Of a DNA stretch of 64,000 nt, positions 9,724 to 19,392 are shown piece by piece. Origin of the DNA: Haloarcula regularis (lineage in GTDB: Archaea; Halobacteriota; Halobacteria; Halobacteriales; Haloarculaceae); NCBI RefSeq assembly GCF_029338315.1, contig NZ_CP119794.1:1116001-1180000 (forward strand), read 5' to 3'. Within the stretch, counting starts at the first letter, position 1; every line of letters starts with the position of its first letter. The position numbers and the translations under genes were made by a program. The notes below the pieces were generated by a model that was given only the letters and a program-made list of their open reading frames with translations, was not told the DNA's origin and searched no databases.

Positions 9724-9785
9724 AAAGTCACCCGGCTGGATGGTACCAGTACCTTCTTACAGGCTCTCGGGCAACGTCGGGATAT

Positions 9786-10866
9786 ATGCGGATTCTGAGA
9801 GTTGCGCAAAACCTCTATCCCGAGGTTCCCGGTGGTGGCAGCTACCACGTTCACGCGATGAGCCGGGATCAGGCTGCGATGGGCCACGACGTAACGGTGC
9901 TGACTGTCTCTGACGACGAGAGTTTGCCACGGCGGGAAGAGCGAGACGGATACACGATAGTACGCCGGTCGGCAACAGTCGAATTGCTAAACAACGAAAT
10001 CTCACTGGGTATCGCGCGCTTTACAGACAGCGGGCAACTTCGACGTGATCCACGCTCACTCTCACCTTTACTTCTCCACGAATCTGGCGGCGTTGAACCG
10101 GGTACTGGATGGCGTTCCGCTGGCGATTACTAACCACGGACTCTATTCACAGAATGCCTTGGAGTGGCTGTTTGATTTGTACCTACGGACCGGTGGACGA
10201 TGGACGTTCAACCAAGCAGACATAGTGTTTTGTTATACGCAAGAGGACAAAGAGCGGGTAAGGGATTTCGGCGTCACTTCGCCAATTGAGGTCATCGCCA
10301 ACGGTGTCGACACGGATCGTTTTACTCCTGATGGGCCACCTAGTGAGCGGATTGACCATGAGGGGCCTGTGGTGTTATTCGTCGGTCGACTGGTCGAAGG
10401 GAAACGCCCACAGGATGCGGTTCGGGCGGTTTCGCGTCTTCCAACGAACACGAACGCGCGACTTTACGTCGTCGGCGACGGACCGATGCGACCGCAACTC
10501 GAAGAGATGAGCCATGACAGGGTGGAGTTTCTCGGGCGAGTTCCGTACAATGAGATGCCGGCCACGTATCGCGCTGCCGATGCGCTCTTATTGCCTAGCC
10601 GTGCCGAAGGTTTACCTCGGACAGTGCTGGAAGCGTTCGCGTCGGGTGTCCCGGTAGTATCGAGTTATTTGGAACACACTGCGCCGGTGGTTCAGCGGGC
10701 TGGCGAGACGGTAGCGATCGGTAATATCGAAGAGTATCAAGCCGCGCTGGAGCGGGTGCTTGACGAACCGGGTCTCGGGATGACCGGTCGCGATATCGCC
10801 GTTGAGGACTTTCGCTGGGATACTACCGTCGAACGGACCACAAAAGAACTCCAGGGACTACTGTAG
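9786..10866 (+). CDS. GT4-family glycosyltransferase, frameshifted at about 10021
   Basis: Two frames join to one 360-residue GT-B fold enzyme. The N-terminal domain starts MRILRVAQNLYPEVPGGGSY (gly-rich acceptor side) and runs to SLGIARF. After the break it continues TAGNFDVIHAHSHLYF. The C-terminal nucleotide-sugar domain has VVLFVGRLVEGKR, LYVVGDGPM and the E-x7-E region (PSRAEGLPRTVLEAFASGVP). Restoring two T in the TTT run at 10020-10022 gives FLQTAGNFDVIHAH and a whole number of codons. It is the first intact-type gene of the glycan island. Donor and acceptor are unknown. Confidence 0.85.
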
Positions 10867-12303
10867 ATAGCCAAGCTCCTCAAGGCGAGATTTTGTATCG
10901 TCATCCATAGCCACCTCGTCCGCGTTCTTGGCGTGTTCGAATGAGTCCAGCCACTCGTCTAACTGTTGGTCGAGTTTAGCCACGACCTCTTGCTCTGCTT
11001 CGGCGATGTTGTCCGTTTCGTCAGGGTCAATCTTAACGTCATACAGTTCCTGTGAACCATCGGATCCACGAATGTATTTGTAGTGATCGGTGCGCAGCGC
11101 GCGCAGCGACCGGTCGTACATACGTACACTGTCCGTGAGTTCACCGACTCGTTTTTTTAGGGCACTCATAGAGGGCTGGGGAGCAAGGTACTCGGCTACG
11201 GCGAACTCGCGGGTCTCGTCGGCGTCAGGATGGAACGAGGTGCCCTGAAACTGCTTGAATGCCTCCGGTGCATCGATATTTAGTACGTCAAGGACAGTCG
11301 GTGGGATGTCGGTCAACTGGACGAGGTCATTGACGTCGCCACCGTCGAAAGGCCCGCCATGGATGAACAACGGGACGTGCAGGAGAGTGTCGTAGAGTGC
11401 GTACTGGTGGTCCATCAGACCGTGCTCCCCAATGTTCTCGCCGTGGTCACTCGTGACGAGGAACAGGGTATTTTCCCATTTGCCGGCGGCCTCTAGCGCG
11501 TCAACGAGTGTCGCAATCCGTTCGTTGAGGTAGGCAATTTCCGCCCTGTACAGCGACCGCAGAATCTCAAAGTCGTCGTCGGTCAGCTCAACTGTCCCGG
11601 TAATATACCCCCACGCGTCCTGTGAGACCGCCATCGCGTCGTCGTAGCTGATGCCGTCGGGGAGTTGCGCAACTGCGTGTTGTTTCGGCGGCCGATATTC
11701 GAGATGCGGCTCGAGATAGTTCACGAATAGAAAAAATGGTCGTCTGTCGTCTCTCGTGGACAACCATGACTCTATCCACTTGTTTGTACGGGCTGCCCCG
11801 TCGTCGTTAGCCTTCCTGAAGAACTGTCCATACGTCGCGTTCGCAAGATTCGTAATCGGGTTCCCATCGAAGATTGTCTTTACTGCCTGTGTGATTTTCG
11901 CTACCCCCTCTTCTTGTCGGGCAATTGTCCCGAAGTCGGTTTCTGATTGGATGTACTGCCAAGTCTTATAAAACGTCTCGAATCCTTGCTCGAAACCGAA
12001 CTCCTCGCTGATCCAAGTGTTGTTCGAGACGGCGACTGTCTCGTGGCCATTCGCCGCTAACACCTCGGCTAGCGTGGTGACATCGGTTTCAAGTCTCTTG
12101 TGGCCCGCGTGAGCGCCGTGCTTAGACGGGTATGTTCCAGTAAATAGTGATCCGTGTGACGGCAGCGTCCAAGGTGCTGTCGCGAACGCATTCGTCAACA
12201 TAGTCATGTCGGTCGACACCTCCGCTAGTGGTACATCGGCATCACCACCGATGTCGAAGCTACGGTGGCGGACAGTGTCCATAACGACCAGAACGACATT
12301 CAT
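10858..12303 (-). CDS. Sulfatase-like enzyme of the alkaline phosphatase superfamily
   Basis: A 481-residue protein. The metal-binding N-terminus is VVLVVMDTVRHRSF. The nucleophile region is ATAPWTLPSHGSLFTGTYPS and the second metal site is TSDHGENIGEHGLMDH. The nucleophile position is Thr in TLPSH, not the Cys or Ser that is converted to formylglycine in true sulfatases, so the enzyme may be a phosphodiesterase or phospho-/sulfo-transferase acting on glycans. No signal peptide or membrane segment is apparent. It overlaps the next sulfatase-like gene upstream by four bases, so they form one transcript. Its low GC matches the island, not the ribosomal operon. Confidence 0.85.
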   Translation of the reverse strand: MNVVLVVMDTVRHRSFDIGGDADVPLAEVSTDMTMLTNAFATAPWTLPSHGSLFTGTYPSKHGAHAGHKRLETDVTTLAEVLAANGHETVAVSNNTWISEEFGFEQGFETFYKTWQYIQSETDFGTIARQEEGVAKITQAVKTIFDGNPITNLANATYGQFFRKANDDGAARTNKWIESWLSTRDDRRPFFLFVNYLEPHLEYRPPKQHAVAQLPDGISYDDAMAVSQDAWGYITGTVELTDDDFEILRSLYRAEIAYLNERIATLVDALEAAGKWENTLFLVTSDHGENIGEHGLMDHQYALYDTLLHVPLFIHGGPFDGGDVNDLVQLTDIPPTVLDVLNIDAPEAFKQFQGTSFHPDADETREFAVAEYLAPQPSMSALKKRVGELTDSVRMYDRSLRALRTDHYKYIRGSDGSQELYDVKIDPDETDNIAEAEQEVVAKLDQQLDEWLDSFEHAKNADEVAMDDDTKSRLEELGYLQ

Positions 12304-13631
12304 TTGTACCCGAGTGCCCGGAGCCGTTCAGAGACTCCTTCGCCATCCTCAAGATCTGGAATCTGGACGCTACTCGAGGTTTCTTCGATACTGTCGAGAC
12401 GGGCTTGCAGTCGATCACGAAACCGGTCAACGATTTCTGGATTATCTGCGGCAACGTTTCTGTTTTCCGACGGGTCCACTCCAAGATCATACAGGAGGTG
12501 GTCATCGGTCTTGCCGTCGTAGATGTACTTCCACTGGTCCGTCCGAAACCCGAATCGGAGGGCGGTTTCTCCTCGCATTTCTTTCTCTGTTACGATGCAG
12601 TCGCACCCTGACTTGTCACCTCGAATTACGGGTAGTAGCGAGTTCCCAACCATTCGGGCCTCCATTTCTGCGGAAAGATCTGCATTGACAAGATCCAACA
12701 TCGTCGGGAGGACATCGATCGTTCTTACAAGTTCATTGACAGTGGTTGGTTGTGGAACGTCGACGAATTCTGGGAAGCGTACGATGAGTGGAACATGTGT
12801 GAGTTCGTCGTATGGCAGGTTCCCGTGGCCATAACGACCATGTTCGAAGAATTCGTCGCCGTGGTCACTCACAATGACGACGGCGGTATTAGCGAGTTTG
12901 CCCTCCGCGTTTAGCTCGTCGAGGAACCGACCGATTTCGGCGTCAAGGTATTCCACCTCTTTCTTGTAGTTCCGCCGGAGTTCTTCGTGTTCCGTTTTGG
13001 TAACTTCGTCAGGTGATGTCACAGCAGCCTTTCGCCAGAGTCGTTCCGACTTGAACTTGTTCCGGTAGCTGAATTCGTCCCCAGGCAGGTACGGACCATG
13101 GACGTCCATGTACTGCGTCCAGAGGAACCATGGCTCTTCTCGAGATTGAATCCAAGACAGGAGGCTCGCGTTTATTTTCCCCGCTGGTTTATACGGCGTC
13201 CTCCGGAGGATTCGTGCGACCTTGTTTGCATACCGCAACAAATCGTCTGGGGCGTTCGTGACCAAGCCATCCGGATCATACGGAAGTATGTTCTCCTCAA
13301 ACGTCTCGAAGCCGCGGTGGAAGTTTCTTAGACGCGAGACATTCGGGTTCGAGTGAATCGCCCCCGTCGCATAACCGTTGCGGCGGAACTCCTCGGCCAT
13401 CGTCGGCTGACTCTCTTCCAGATACCAGTGACCTCCGTAGTCCAGCGGATATCGCCCAGTCAGTATCGCGGTCATTGACGGAGCGGTGCTGATACCCTGT
13501 GAGTAACAACTGTCGAACGTCACACCGGTATCAGCTAACTGGTCGAACGTCGGCGTCTCGAACTCCTCGGTAAAAACGCCATCATAGCGGAGAGAATCGA
13601 TGGTGAGGAGAAGGACGTTGATATCAGTCAT
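12300..13631 (-). CDS. Second sulfatase-like enzyme of the alkaline phosphatase superfamily
   Basis: A 443-residue paralogue of its neighbour: INVLLLTIDSLRYDGV (metal site), QGISTAPSMTAILTGRYP (nucleophile region, Thr/Ser in STAPS, no Cys), and VSDHGDEFFEHGRYGHG (second metal site). The C-terminal LSERLRALGYK-type ending resembles the other family members here. It ends in an ATGA overlap with the downstream paralogue. The substrate is unknown; the location among glycosyltransferases suggests adding or removing a phosphate or sulfate ester on the surface glycan. Confidence 0.85.
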   Translation of the reverse strand: MTDINVLLLTIDSLRYDGVFTEEFETPTFDQLADTGVTFDSCYSQGISTAPSMTAILTGRYPLDYGGHWYLEESQPTMAEEFRRNGYATGAIHSNPNVSRLRNFHRGFETFEENILPYDPDGLVTNAPDDLLRYANKVARILRRTPYKPAGKINASLLSWIQSREEPWFLWTQYMDVHGPYLPGDEFSYRNKFKSERLWRKAAVTSPDEVTKTEHEELRRNYKKEVEYLDAEIGRFLDELNAEGKLANTAVVIVSDHGDEFFEHGRYGHGNLPYDELTHVPLIVRFPEFVDVPQPTTVNELVRTIDVLPTMLDLVNADLSAEMEARMVGNSLLPVIRGDKSGCDCIVTEKEMRGETALRFGFRTDQWKYIYDGKTDDHLLYDLGVDPSENRNVAADNPEIVDRFRDRLQARLDSIEETSSSVQIPDLEDGEGVSERLRALGYK

Positions 13632-13700
13632 TAGGTACCCCTTTTCGATAGAGTGGATTAAGAGTTTCTCACCCTTGCTCGGGCCGCCTCAGGCCTGCGT

Positions 13701-14606
13701 TCACTCCCGGTACCCGAGTGCCTCAAGGTGTTCGGCTAGGGCCTCACGATCGTACCTGTCATTAGCAGATTCACTTGGCGGTTCAGCGATGACTTCCTTC
13801 CGCGGACCGTTCTGAGCGATGAACCACGGAACCTCGATGAGTTCGTCTATATAGACGCCGGCGTGGTGCCCGTAGTCGGTTAGCGGAATCGGTCGCATCC
13901 GTTCACCGAGCATCTCGCCGTGGTCGGCAGAGATAACCGTCTTCCCGGGCAGTTCTGCCAACAGTGTCTCCACTTCGTCCAGAACGAGATCCAGATTCTC
14001 GCGGTAAGCTCTGAGCAGTTCTTCGCGTGTCGGGTTCGTTTTTTTCACCGTGTCGATGAGACCACGGCCTGCGTCGAACCGCTCACGGCCATACGGTCCG
14101 ATATATGGCTGATGAGGCTGCAGGTAGTGCACCATGAGTCGCTTGTTCGGGTAGGACTCGTGTGCAGCCAGCGCGTGTTCTGTCACTGTCTCCGGATGGG
14201 TCGTCAGGCCGTCTCCAGCGTCTCGCATCTCGCCCTCATGGAGCCCAATGAACGCGTGGACCTCGGCGTTAATCTCGTTACGAAGGTATGGATAATAAAC
14301 ATTCGCAGAGACGTAGACGACATCATGTAGCTGTCGGCCTGAGAAATTCCCGCGGACGAACTCTGAACTCGTGGCACCACGGGACTGTACCTTCGACAGG
14401 TCGCCAGGCAGGTCACAGGCCCGCTCGAACTCGTCGTAGCGGCAGGCGTCCAAGATCACGAGGTTGTCCCAGTCGGCCGCGAAGACATCGATCCCCTCTG
14501 GGTTGTGGTCGTGCAGGTTCAGCCGGTGGGCCCAGAGCCGGTTGGCCTCCCTGGCGAACCACTCCGGGTTGTCTAGAGCGGTCTGCAGGTCCGAGAGGGA
14601 ATACAT
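13701..14606 (-). CDS. Short alkaline-phosphatase-superfamily protein (DACRYD type)
   Basis: A 301-residue protein starting MYSLSDLQTAL, with DNLVILDACRYDEFERAC as the first metal site, VQSRGATSSEFVRGNF at the nucleophile position, HYLQPHQPYIGP, and VISADHGEMLGERM as the second metal site. It ends EHLEALGYRE. It is closely similar in plan to the protein at 19393-20343. The frame is open far upstream, but the ATG at 14606 gives the natural start. It is about 150 residues shorter than the two sulfatase-like neighbours. Function on a glycan is inferred from context. Confidence 0.8.
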   Translation of the reverse strand: MYSLSDLQTALDNPEWFAREANRLWAHRLNLHDHNPEGIDVFAADWDNLVILDACRYDEFERACDLPGDLSKVQSRGATSSEFVRGNFSGRQLHDVVYVSANVYYPYLRNEINAEVHAFIGLHEGEMRDAGDGLTTHPETVTEHALAAHESYPNKRLMVHYLQPHQPYIGPYGRERFDAGRGLIDTVKKTNPTREELLRAYRENLDLVLDEVETLLAELPGKTVISADHGEMLGERMRPIPLTDYGHHAGVYIDELIEVPWFIAQNGPRKEVIAEPPSESANDRYDREALAEHLEALGYRE

Positions 14607-14756
14607 ACTCGCCTTAGCAGAGATATCGATAAAAACGTGACGGTCCCCGTCGCGCACTCGGGTAATCCGCGTCCGGTCTGGGCACGGTGTGACTCGGGTT
14701 CGAACTGTGCGACCGACACCGAAACGTACAGATAGTTCCCGGCGAACCGGTCGTCC

Positions 14757-15230
14757 ATGCACACGTTCGTCCGCATCCTCGTCGCCCTCATACTCGTCGC
14801 GGGGGTGTTCGGACTCGGGACTCACTACAGCACTCACCGGAGCGACCACTGGGAGTACCCGACCTACGAGGAACTCGACCGACAGCCCGGCGAGTACGTC
14901 GGCGAGCAAGTGTTCGTTCAAGGCGACGTCGTCGAGGTCGACGCGACTGTAGGCACCGGCTGGGTCAGGGTTATGTACGCCGGCGGTGCGTTCACCGCCA
15001 CCGTCGACGGTTTCGACGCCAGCGTGCGACCCGGCGGCGTCGTGCAGGTTTACGGCGTATTCCGGCCCGGTCGCGCGGTCGCCGCCGAAACCGTCCGCGT
15101 TGTCAACCCCGCCGGCGCCTCCAAGGCGTACAAGTACGTCGTCTCCGCCGTCGGCGCGTTGTTTGTCCTTGCCCTCTTCTTCCGGTACTGGCGCTTCGAC
15201 CTCCAGACGCTGACGTTCGAGGTGCGATAA
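14757..15230 (+). CDS. Membrane protein with OB-fold-like central domain
   Basis: A 157-residue protein with one transmembrane segment at residues 5 to 22 (VRILVALILVAGVFGLG) and another near 128 to 145 (YVVSAVGALFVLALFFRY). The part between them is beta-rich (GEYVGEQVFVQGDVVEVDA, GGVVQVYGVFRPGRAV), suggesting an OB-fold exposed outside the cell. It is followed three bases later by another membrane protein gene on the same strand. GC is higher than in the neighbouring sulfatase genes. I do not recognise a specific function. Confidence 0.7.
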   Translation: MHTFVRILVALILVAGVFGLGTHYSTHRSDHWEYPTYEELDRQPGEYVGEQVFVQGDVVEVDATVGTGWVRVMYAGGAFTATVDGFDASVRPGGVVQVYGVFRPGRAVAAETVRVVNPAGASKAYKYVVSAVGALFVLALFFRYWRFDLQTLTFEVR

Positions 15231-15233
15231 GCC

Positions 15234-15758
15234 ATGGCGGATCTTCTCACCCACGTCCTCGTGCCATACGTCGTCCTTACTGTCACGAGCTGGTGGGTCG
15301 AGGTCCCTCGCCAGTGGGTCGTTGTTGCCATGTGCGGAGCGGCGATACCCGACCTCGTGAAGGCCAAAATCGTCGTCTTCGGCCTCCTCGACGTGCGGTC
15401 GGTGTTCGGCGTCGACCTTGCGTTCGCCGGCTTCAATCGGCTCGGGGGCGCCCTCCTCTTGGCCGCTGCCGTCGCCGTGTTCTTCGGGGACCGCTGGCGG
15501 CGGGCCTACGCCTTCATCGCGTTCGGCGGGCTGTCGTCGCTGCTCGTCGACGGTTTGCGCGTCTACGCCGACGGGCGAGCCGACTTCTACCTCTACCCGC
15601 TCACCTGGTGGCGGCCGCCGACGCCCAGTCTCTACGTCACGTCCGACCCGCGGGTGCTCGGGACAGCGCTGACGGTGAGTATCGCCGTCTTCCTCGCCGA
15701 CCGCTACCGGCGGCACGGCCGACTCCTGCCCGACGGCGAGGCGTCCGCGGCCGAGTGA
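15234..15758 (+). CDS. Metal-dependent-hydrolase-like membrane protein
   Basis: A 174-residue protein with about four or five membrane segments. It begins MADLLTHVLVPYVVLTV, and H and D residues in LTHVLVPY and CGAAIPDLVK are placed as in the YdjM/DUF457 family of putative membrane-bound metal hydrolases. FYLYPLTWWRPPTPSLY is a loop with aromatic residues. It starts three bases after the preceding gene, indicating a two-gene operon. The family assignment is tentative. Confidence 0.7.
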   Translation: MADLLTHVLVPYVVLTVTSWWVEVPRQWVVVAMCGAAIPDLVKAKIVVFGLLDVRSVFGVDLAFAGFNRLGGALLLAAAVAVFFGDRWRRAYAFIAFGGLSSLLVDGLRVYADGRADFYLYPLTWWRPPTPSLYVTSDPRVLGTALTVSIAVFLADRYRRHGRLLPDGEASAAE

Positions 15759-15794
15759 ACACGAGTCGACCCCCGACGACGGCCGGTCGCCTCG

Positions 15795-16875
15795 TCACTC
15801 GCTCAGCACGTCGTTGTAGACAGCAGCGTACTCGCGGGCGGTCCGCTCGATTCGGAACTGCTCGGCCCGCTCGACGCTGGCGTTGCCGAGTTGCGCCGCC
15901 CGGTCGGACGCCGTGAGCATCTCGGCGAGTCGCGCGCCGAACGCGCCGGGGTCGTCCGGGTCCGCAAAAGCCGCGGCGTCGCCGAGCACCTCGTGGAAGA
16001 CGGGGATGTCGCTCGCGACGACGGGGAGCCCGGCGGCCAGCGCCTCCACCGCGGCGACGCAAACCCTCCGCGCGGGAGGCGATGGCGAACGCGTCCGCCC
16101 CGGCGTACAGTTCGTAGACCCGTTCGCGGGACACCGACCCGACGAACCGGACGGCGTCTTCGACCCTGAGGTCGGCGACCAGGGATTCGATGGCCGGACG
16201 CCGTGGGCCGTCACCGGCGAGGACGAGCCGTGCGGTGGGGTGGTCTTCCAGCAGCCGCCCAAACGCACGAACGAGCGTCTGGTGGTTTTTCACAGGGACG
16301 AACCGTGCCGCGCAAACGACCGTCGGTCCCGCGCCGAATTCGGCAGGCGTCGCCGCCCGGACGCGCTTGACGTCGACGCCGTTGTGAATGACTCTTGTTG
16401 GGGTCTGCGCCGCACTCAGTAGCGCCCGCTCGACCAGCCCGAACGAATCGAGCGTTGTCTGCGAGTTGCCGACGACAACTGTCGACAGCGGGAGCGTCGG
16501 GGCGTTGGCGAGATTCTGGAGCGTGGTCATGGAGTCGTGCGCACGGTGTTCGGTGTCGACGATGCGTCGTCGTGCGAGCGCCCCGAGGACCCGTCCCGCA
16601 GACCCAAGGAAGTTGTCGTGGGTGTGGAGAATGTCCACTCGATGCTCGCGCAACTGGGTCCACAGCGCCCGGAACGCACCCAGGTCGAACCGCGAGTCAG
16701 CGCCAAGAGCCGCAACGTTGACGGCGTCCAGTCCCGGGATGCCATCGGGGGGTTCGTCGTCGTAAAAGGGGACGATCGTCACGTCGGTGTCGGTCTCCCG
16801 GGCGAGGACGATAGCGAGTTCCACGGGAATAGACGTCGCCGAGACCGACCCGACGAGGAACAGGACCGACACCAT
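15795..16875 (-). CDS. GT4-family glycosyltransferase, frameshifted at about 16061
   Basis: The protein begins MVSVLFLVGSVSATSIPVEL and carries DILHTHDNFLGSAGRV in the first domain. The second domain has TVVCAARFVPVKNHQTLVRA, ARLVLAGDGPRRPAIE and AIASRAEG. After the break it resumes as CVAAVEALAAGLPVVASD, which completes the donor-binding E-x7-E motif, and ends AAVYNDVLSE. Adding two bases to the AAA run at 16061-16063 (TTT on the coding strand) gives RAEGFCVAAVEAL and about 360 residues. It probably takes part in surface-glycan assembly. Confidence 0.85.
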
Positions 16876-16981
16876 GTTCGTGGCATCGGCGGGTCGGCGG
16901 TTAGTCGTTGTGATGGCGAGCGACCGTCGAGGTGGTCGGAATTCGCGGCCCAACGTGCGACTGGGGTCACGCTTCGTCCCG

Positions 16982-17923
16982 TCACGAGACGAGGGTACGC
17001 TTGAGTCGCCGGGCGCCCTCGTAGACACGTTCGCCGCCGAGCGCGGCCAGCAGGTGCGGGTACACGTTGGGCTGGAACGGGTCCAGCGCCACAGCACACA
17101 GGAGGTGGCGCCGGCCGGCGGCGTACTCCCCGTTGGCGAGAGCGGCGTAGCCGAGTTCGTGGGCCAGGTGGCCGCGAAAGCGCCGGTGGAAGAGGCGGCC
17201 GTACTCAGCGGCGACCGGACCGTACTTTTCGACGAGCAGCGGCGCCGACGTCTCGGCCTTGGCCCGGTAGTTCCGGCTTATCTGTTCGCCCTCGTTGTGC
17301 CTGACCACGAGCGGGGCAGCCACTGCCGCGAACTCTGTGTTCGCGGAGAGCCTGACGTAGAACTCCCAGTCCTGCCAGGACGGGAACCGCTCGTCAAGGG
17401 GACCGGTCGCTCCGAGCGCGTCGGCGGCGACGAACAACACGGAGAACGAACCCACGACGTTGCCCAGCAGGAGGCGCTTTCGCAGGTCGCCCTCGCGGTC
17501 GGCGGTCGACACCGCGGTCGTCTCGCCTGCCGGCCCGACCTGTTCGATGCCGGTGTAGACCGCCCGGACCGACTCGTCGGTCTCGCGGTAGCGAGCGACT
17601 TGCCGTTCGATCTTCTGCGGGCGCCACTCGTCGTCCGCGTCGAGGAAGGCGACGAACTCCCCGTCAGCAGCCTCGATACCCGTGTTTCTGGCGGCGTTCG
17701 CCCCGTGGTTCTCGTCGTGGCGTACGACGGTCACGTCGGCGAGTCCTGCAGCGTCGGCGTCCTTGACGGTGTCCGCGACCGGCTCCGGCGAGCAGTCGTC
17801 GACGACGACGAGCTCAACTGGATCGTAGGTCTGCGCGGCGACGCTCCGGACGGCGCGGGCGACGGTTCCGTCGCTGTCGGTCTCGTAGGTGGGGACGACC
17901 GCGCTGACGAGCGGTGACGACAC
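16982..17923 (-). CDS. GT2-family glycosyltransferase
   Basis: About 313 residues from a GTG start at 17923. Marks of a GT-A fold: PLVSAVVPTYETDS, VELVVVDDCSPEPV, NHGANAARNTGIEAADGE and the DxD-type AFLDADDEW. FPSWQDWEFYVRLSA is the usual acceptor-side motif. The C-terminal part is alpha-helical and TPR-like (LAHELGYAALANGEYAAGR). An upstream ATG at 17989 exists, but a TATA box lies between it and the GTG, so the GTG is favoured. No membrane segments, so it acts at the cytoplasmic face. Confidence 0.85.
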   Translation of the reverse strand: MSSPLVSAVVPTYETDSDGTVARAVRSVAAQTYDPVELVVVDDCSPEPVADTVKDADAAGLADVTVVRHDENHGANAARNTGIEAADGEFVAFLDADDEWRPQKIERQVARYRETDESVRAVYTGIEQVGPAGETTAVSTADREGDLRKRLLLGNVVGSFSVLFVAADALGATGPLDERFPSWQDWEFYVRLSANTEFAAVAAPLVVRHNEGEQISRNYRAKAETSAPLLVEKYGPVAAEYGRLFHRRFRGHLAHELGYAALANGEYAAGRRHLLCAVALDPFQPNVYPHLLAALGGERVYEGARRLKRTLVS

Positions 17924-17946
17924 ATCGCGACCGTTCGCCACCGGCG

Positions 17947-17954
17947 TATTTAAA
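17947..17954 (-). promoter_or_regulatory. TATA box for the GT2 gene
   Basis: TTTAAATA on the minus strand lies about 27 bases before the GTG at 17923, the right spacing for a leaderless transcript. It sits inside the reading frame that would start at 17989, which argues against that longer start. Confidence 0.6.
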
Positions 17955-18027
17955 TGCTCGACTGGCCGCCGTCGAATTCGTGTCGTCATCCGGCCGGGCC
18001 CGTTTCGCGGCCAGGTCAGGTATTCGG

Positions 18028-19307
18028 CTACAACTGCTCGCCGGGCGGTCTGGTCGCGCCGCTGTCCAACTCCCGGTTTCTCTCAGTCCCGGTCGCGTCC
18101 GGAGTGTAGGCTCCGACGAGTATTAAGATAAATAACACGTAGGTCGAGATTGCCGTCTGGTAGCCGAAGGCGTTAGCGGCGACGAACCAGACTGCGAATA
18201 ACGTCATCCAGAGCCGGGACAGTGTCCGGTCGCGCTGGATGAGGTGCCGGACGACGACCGCGAGCAAGGCTCCGTAGACGACCAGTCCCACCAGTCCTAA
18301 GTCGACGCCGACAGAGACAAAGTATTGTGGGGTGAGTGCTGTCGGCCGAAGTACGGGATCATGGCGGGTTTGAACCCGGCGCTGCCGACGCCGAGGACTG
18401 GATGTTCGCGGAAGACGTCAAGGCCGGCCAGCCAGAAGCGCATCCGTCCGTCACCCTGGAGGTTTTTGAGAATCGCCGCCGGAAGCGTGGCGAGTCTTCT
18501 GTAGGTGACCGACGGGATTGACTGAAGGACTACCGCAGCCGCTACAGCACCACTGATGAGAAATGTCCAGCGGTGACGGCGGATCAGTGGGTTTTCGAAG
18601 CCGTAGACGACGACGAAGCCGACAGCGGGGACAAACGCGATGAGGCCACCCCGGGAGCCGGTGGCGAAGACTGCCGCAGATCCGAGGACGGTGTAGAGGT
18701 AGTTGAAGACGGTCATCCAAGTCCCGCCTGGGGCGTCTTCGGACTGGGCGAGATACCAGGCAACGGGTATCGTCAGTGCGAGGAATACCGCGGTACTGTT
18801 GGGCCCGTACCCAATTGCCGATATGCGGTTGTACGCTTCATAGCGCTGGACTACGCCGAAAACCGCTTTGATCCCGATGGTCGTGAGCAGGGCCGCTCCG
18901 CCAAACGCCCACGCCTGGAGCGCGTATAGCAGATCCCGGCGCGTTCGGAGCGTATCCCACAGTGCGAGGAGAAATCCCGTGAAGTAGATGTATCGGATTG
19001 ACCGAGCCAGCGCCCGACCGGGATCGATTGCCCACAGTATCGAGACCAGATTCAGGCAGGCGAAGACCACGAATATGATGTGGAATATGTTCGGCGAGCG
19101 CGTCGTATCTGTCAGCAACACCTTCAGGGTCCATGCGAATCCGAAAACCGCGCCAACGTAGATACCGATTGTAAAGGTTCCGGACGGATAGTATGCGTTG
19201 CGCCACGGAACTATAAATACGACCGCGAGAGCGAGCCAGAAACAAACGTTGGACAGCGCTGTGTCCGGTGATTGAGTTTCATAACCATTATCTGAAAACG
19301 TCGACAT
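18028..19307 (-). CDS. O-antigen ligase/polymerase-like membrane protein, frameshifted at about 18319
   Basis: About 426 residues after repair, with ten or more hydrophobic segments (LALAVVFIVPW, GIYVGAVFGFAW, IIFVVFACLNLVSILW and others). VFATGSRGGLIAF and the loop HPVLGVGSAGFKP are typical of Wzy/WaaL-type enzymes that polymerise or transfer lipid-linked glycans. The break follows SPHNT; one more base in the AAA run at 18319-18321 gives HNTFVSVGVDLGLVGLVVYG and an in-frame end. It diverges from the gene at 19393. Confidence 0.8.
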
Positions 19308-19360
19308 ATTTCGACATTCATGCGGGTCACAGTAAACCCTTCTCTCGCGGCTTCGGTCAT

Positions 19361-19369
19361 AAAGTATTA
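19361..19369 (+). promoter_or_regulatory. TATA-like box for the 19393 gene
   Basis: AAAGTATTA is centred about 28 bases before the ATG at 19393, fitting a leaderless transcript. The 85-base gap it lies in separates divergent genes. Confidence 0.45.
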
Positions 19370-19392
19370 ACCCGACCGCTGGAAATATCGAA

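Larger units (their letters stand above)
9335..9724 (-). mobile_element. IS5-family insertion sequence fragment, one end only
   Basis: The fragment holds the 5' part of a transposase gene and one presumed terminal repeat. Read on the minus strand from about 9723, the end is GCTCTGTTGAATAGCGATC, which resembles the IS903-type end (GGCTTTGTTGAATAA, from memory). The other end is missing: the sequence joins the recombinase gene at 9335-9340, where GGGTG fits both partners. A deletion between an inserted IS and the recombinase gene explains the junction. Confidence 0.65.

Noticed and set aside
13701..15716. Long open frame extending the 13701 gene upstream over two plus-strand membrane protein genes
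   Set aside because: Only the part from the ATG at 14606 resembles the protein family; the upstream part is shadow sequence.
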